Assembly: GCA_045643165.1 (NCBI GenBank)
Contig: JAZUKF010000129.1
Coordinates: forward strand, 1 to 26,364
Source: SIG575 sp045643165
Lineage (GTDB): Bacteria; Bacillota; Clostridia; Oscillospirales; Acutalibacteraceae
Direction: 5' to 3'
Length of the DNA stretch: 26,364 nt
This document shows positions 23,625 through 26,364 of the stretch, piece by piece. The notes under the pieces are model-generated. The model had not been told where the DNA came from and made no database searches. It saw nothing but the letters and a program-made list of their open reading frames with translations. The position numbers were made by a program, and so were the translations under genes. Every line of letters begins with the position of its first letter. Position 1 is the stretch's first letter.

Positions 23625-24959
23625 ATGAAAAAATCATTTATTTTTTTAATAACTTTAACAGTTTTTTTGTCTATGTTTGCCCCACTGACGTGTTTTGCGA
23701 CATATAATGATTCTCTCGACATTGATGCGGACATAGCATATATGGTATGTTTGGATAACGACGAAGCGATTTTTAACAAAAACTTTGATAAGGTTACCGC
23801 TCCTGCAAGCCTTACAAAAATTATGGTTGCCCTGATAGCACTTGAAAAGTGCGATAACCTTTCCGCTCCCGTTACCGTTTCGCAGTATGCCCTTGATTCT
23901 CTTATCGGAACAGACAGTTCAACCTCCGGCCTTAAACCCGGTGAAAAAGTTACAATGGAAATACTTCTTAACTGTATGCTTGTAAAATCCGCCAACGAAG
24001 CCGCCATCGCCATTGCCGAATACATAGGCGGTTCAATACCGAATTTCGTCAATATGATGAACGCAAAAGCAAAGGAACTGGGATGTAAAAACACAAACTA
24101 TGTAAATGTTCACGGCCTTGATGCGGACGGTCATTACACAACGGCGAAGGATCTTTACATAATTACAAAAGAAGCACTGAAAAATCCGACTTTTGAAAAA
24201 ATCGTCGGCAAAACGGAATACACTATCCCAAAAACGAACATGCAGGATGAACGTACTGTTTACACCACCAACTTTATGTTGAATTCCAATTATAATTTTT
24301 ACTATCTTCCTTATATTACGGGCGTTAAAACAGGTACCACCGACGATGCCGGGCACTGCATCATTACAAAGGCAAGCAAGAACGGATATAATTATCTTGC
24401 CATTATTATGGGTGCGGATGAAAGAGATATCAACAATGACGGCGAAAAAGAAAACATCGCTTTCATGCAATGCAAAAAAATGATTGAATGGACTTATAAC
24501 AACATAAAATACAAGGTTGTTGCCGAAGCAAACCAAATAGTAACCGTTGCAAAGGTTAAATATTCATGGGAAACAGACCACGTCAACCTGATTCCGGGAG
24601 AAGATATTTCCGCACTTGTACCCTCAAGACTTGACAGTTCAAGCGTTTACATTCAGCCCAACACGGACACTCCCGAAACGCTGAAAGCACCTATAAAAAA
24701 AGGTGATATTGTCGGCACGGCAACAATTTATTATGCAGGCTCCGAAATAGCCGTGACGAATCTTGTGGCACAGGAAAACGTCCGCCGCAGTCTTATCCTT
24801 TCCGTAGGCGGAATAATCGGTGCGATTTTTTCAAGCGTCATCGGTAAAATACTTATAACTCTTATTATATTGACAGTGACAGGTTATATCGGTTATATTG
24901 TTTACCTGAACAAATTTAAGAATTCAAAGACAAGTTTAAAAGATTTATTTAAAAAATAA
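23625..24959 (+). CDS. D-alanyl-D-alanine carboxypeptidase, peptidase family S11
   Basis: A 444-residue penicillin-binding protein of the DacA/DacF type, which trims the terminal D-alanine from peptidoglycan pentapeptides on the outer face of the membrane. A signal peptide spans about 1-25. The three active-site motifs are S62-LT-K65 (ASLTK), S122-A-N124 (SAN) and K235-T-G237 (VKTGTT). After the catalytic domain is the usual beta-rich region (about 290-385), then a long hydrophobic C-terminus with a real membrane helix (about 395-430) and a lysine-rich tail, rather than the amphipathic helix of E. coli PBP5. AGGTGG lies 7 bases before the ATG at 23625 and only 1 base before a TTG at 23619, so the ATG is used. 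It diverges from the diaminopimelate operon. Confidence 0.95.
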   Translation: MKKSFIFLITLTVFLSMFAPLTCFATYNDSLDIDADIAYMVCLDNDEAIFNKNFDKVTAPASLTKIMVALIALEKCDNLSAPVTVSQYALDSLIGTDSSTSGLKPGEKVTMEILLNCMLVKSANEAAIAIAEYIGGSIPNFVNMMNAKAKELGCKNTNYVNVHGLDADGHYTTAKDLYIITKEALKNPTFEKIVGKTEYTIPKTNMQDERTVYTTNFMLNSNYNFYYLPYITGVKTGTTDDAGHCIITKASKNGYNYLAIIMGADERDINNDGEKENIAFMQCKKMIEWTYNNIKYKVVAEANQIVTVAKVKYSWETDHVNLIPGEDISALVPSRLDSSSVYIQPNTDTPETLKAPIKKGDIVGTATIYYAGSEIAVTNLVAQENVRRSLILSVGGIIGAIFSSVIGKILITLIILTVTGYIGYIVYLNKFKNSKTSLKDLFKK

Positions 24960-24961
24960 TT

Positions 24962-24984
24962 ATATTTTCTGAAGAATATTTTTT
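24962..24984 (+). terminator. Weak AU-rich hairpin after the carboxypeptidase gene
   Basis: ATATTTT and GAATAT around a CTGA loop form about seven A-U/G-U pairs followed by TTTTTT. It begins directly after the stop codon. The stem has no strong G-C pairs, so it may be leaky. Confidence 0.4.
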
Positions 24985-24988
24985 CCTA

Positions 24989-25017
24989 TTGTATTTTTTC
25001 TTCCGATATGGTATATT
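24989..25017 (+). promoter_or_regulatory. Promoter of the ceramidase-like gene
   Basis: TTGTAT (24989-24994), 17 bases, TATATT (25012-25017), with TGG directly before it as an extended -10. The predicted leader is about 36 bases and contains GAGGT before the ATG. Confidence 0.6.
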
Positions 25018-25059
25018 TTATATGAGAGTTTTTAATTATCTGCGAAAGAGGTAATGTTT

Positions 25060-26364
25060 ATGAATAAAAATCTTGTGAAATTCTTATCTGTAATCGTGGC
25101 AATAGTCATGGTTGTTTCCTCCGTAGGAGTTGTTTCGGCTAAAACCTCGGCGGATGACGTAAAAAATGCTGTTACAAGCGTTATTCACACAGATAAAAAA
25201 ACGCTTGAAGAAGTAAAAAAAATAATACTCGACTACGTTGACGGTTACGAGAAAAGACATTCTGAAAGCAGTGCAAAATGGAACGTAACACTGAACGGAA
25301 AAACTTTCGACCTTCTCCGTGTTGACGATGCGGCAAAAGCATTCGCCAACATTCGTTCAACAAAACAACTTAAATATGTTCTGTTGGAATATGTTGAATG
25401 CGGTATCACAAAACTTCTGAGACTTTTAGCCAACTCCATTCCGGACAAAAATAATGTAATTGACGAAAAAAATTACGTTTCCTCAAACTTCTATAAGGGA
25501 ACAGACAAATTTATTTCAGAACCGGTCGAAAAAGCAAAATGGTCTTTGGGATATGCCAATGTCAGCCTTGTTCCGGAGGATTATCTTACTCATAACTATT
25601 TCCTCGGCGGATATATGGACCCCAACAATGATTCATGGAACAGAGTTGAATCTGTTGTTGATGATATGAAAGCCCGTATTATTGCCGTTGATGACGGAAG
25701 CGAAAGAGGTGTTTCCGTATTTGCGACTATTGACTGTATCGGTATTTCCAATGCAAGTATCAAAGAAATACGCTCAAGAGTGGCAAAGATTGCCGCAGAT
25801 AAAAATATTAAACTTGCAAGCATAAATATTACATCAACTCATGCTCACAGTTGTATCGACACTCAAGGTCTCTGGACCGATATGAAAAATAAACTTATTT
25901 CAAATCTTATCAAAAGCTGGACAGGATACGGTACTCTCCAAACGGGAACCGATCCGGGATATATGGAACTTTTGTATTCAAGAACATCTGTTGCCATCGG
26001 TAAAGCATTTGACGATATGAAACCCGGCACAATGAAGATGGCAAAAAAAGATATCGGCAAAGATTATTTTGAAAACAAAAACCGTCCTTCCGCCACTTCA
26101 CTTGATACGAATGTTACAAGACTTACATTTACCCCCGATGATAAAACAAAAACTCCCACAATAATCGTTAATATGGCTGCTCATCCCGATGTTGCCGGAC
26201 TTGCCACATCAGACGGAAAAGGCACAGGCAGAGATCTTTGCGGTGAATACATATACTATATGGAAGAAGTCCTCAATAAAGCCGGTTTCAACCTGATGTT
26301 CATCAATGGTGCCATTGCGGGAATTTATATGGCAAGAGGTGTAACGGGAGACGGAGTCGAAACC
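25060..26364 (+). CDS. Secreted neutral-ceramidase-like hydrolase (3' end beyond the window)
   Basis: The open frame starts at ATG 25060, 8 bases after GAGGT, and runs for 435 codons without a stop to the window edge, so the C-terminus is missing. A signal peptide ends near VVSA (about 27). Residues 28-160 are a helical, charged region I cannot place. From about 163 the sequence follows the neutral/alkaline ceramidase N-terminal pattern: GYANVSLVP, MKARIIAVDDGSERGVSVFATIDCIGIS (split by gaps in known members), the ITSTHAHS motif with H261 and H263, and NMAAHPDVAG with H375, where family members bind zinc. Known relatives hydrolyse the amide bond of ceramide, but many gut-bacterial members are untested and may act on other lipids or amides. 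Own promoter upstream. Confidence 0.7.
   Translation, partial: MNKNLVKFLSVIVAIVMVVSSVGVVSAKTSADDVKNAVTSVIHTDKKTLEEVKKIILDYVDGYEKRHSESSAKWNVTLNGKTFDLLRVDDAAKAFANIRSTKQLKYVLLEYVECGITKLLRLLANSIPDKNNVIDEKNYVSSNFYKGTDKFISEPVEKAKWSLGYANVSLVPEDYLTHNYFLGGYMDPNNDSWNRVESVVDDMKARIIAVDDGSERGVSVFATIDCIGISNASIKEIRSRVAKIAADKNIKLASINITSTHAHSCIDTQGLWTDMKNKLISNLIKSWTGYGTLQTGTDPGYMELLYSRTSVAIGKAFDDMKPGTMKMAKKDIGKDYFENKNRPSATSLDTNVTRLTFTPDDKTKTPTIIVNMAAHPDVAGLATSDGKGTGRDLCGEYIYYMEEVLNKAGFNLMFINGAIAGIYMARGVTGDGVET

Noticed and set aside
23516..24094. 192-codon leftward open frame over the carboxypeptidase start
   Set aside because: It covers the divergent promoter region and the first third of a gene with intact SxxK, SxN and KTG motifs.
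24033..24536. 167-codon leftward open frame inside the carboxypeptidase gene
   Set aside because: Antisense to the conserved catalytic domain, with no start signal.

Overview
The window looks like chromosomal DNA from a low-GC, Gram-positive anaerobe of the class Clostridia, probably a gut Oscillospirales-type organism. The evidence is AT-rich intergenic DNA with sigma-A-like promoters, strong AGGAGG/GGTGAT-type ribosome binding sites, an LL-diaminopimelate aminotransferase, a homodimeric glycyl-tRNA synthetase, lipoprotein and Gram-positive-style surface proteins, and a C-terminal TGD-membrane-lysine anchor. The taxonomic call is inference. I see no rRNA, tRNA, CRISPR array, phage or insertion sequence.

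Positions 1-12930 hold one long leftward gene string, starting at a candidate promoter near 12902-12930 and ending at a hairpin terminator at 188-227. In order of transcription it encodes RmuC, a 1170-residue surface protein with two metallophosphoesterase domains, RF2 (prfB, without the usual programmed frameshift), a cyclase-family metal hydrolase, a small phosphoglycosyl transferase, three tandem endonuclease/exonuclease/phosphatase (EEP) paralogues, a GH35 beta-galactosidase and a secreted repeat protein that may be a beta-propeller. Junctions are 2-44 bases, and two of the EEP stop codons lie inside the next gene's ribosome binding site. Five phosphoesterase domains in one transcript, four of them probably outside the membrane, suggest a surface phospho-compound or glycoconjugate processing function. 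The substrate is unknown. Left of the terminator, a near-consensus promoter points out of the window.

Positions 12960-17840 run rightward: an orphan family 5 solute-binding lipoprotein with a structured 5' leader and an overlapping VanZ-family gene, then a GPH-type (MFS_2) symporter with its own promoter and terminator, then an EamA/DMT transporter.

Positions 17840-23510 run leftward. A bidirectional terminator separates the EamA gene from a zinc-ribbon membrane protein of unknown function. Upstream of it is a compact string of a small variant metallophosphoesterase, dapF, dapL and glycyl-tRNA synthetase. Its promoter overlaps, back to back, the promoter of a rightward D,D-carboxypeptidase gene (23625-24959), so diaminopimelate synthesis and peptidoglycan trimming are controlled from one shared short region. 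The window ends inside a rightward secreted neutral-ceramidase-like hydrolase that begins at 25060.
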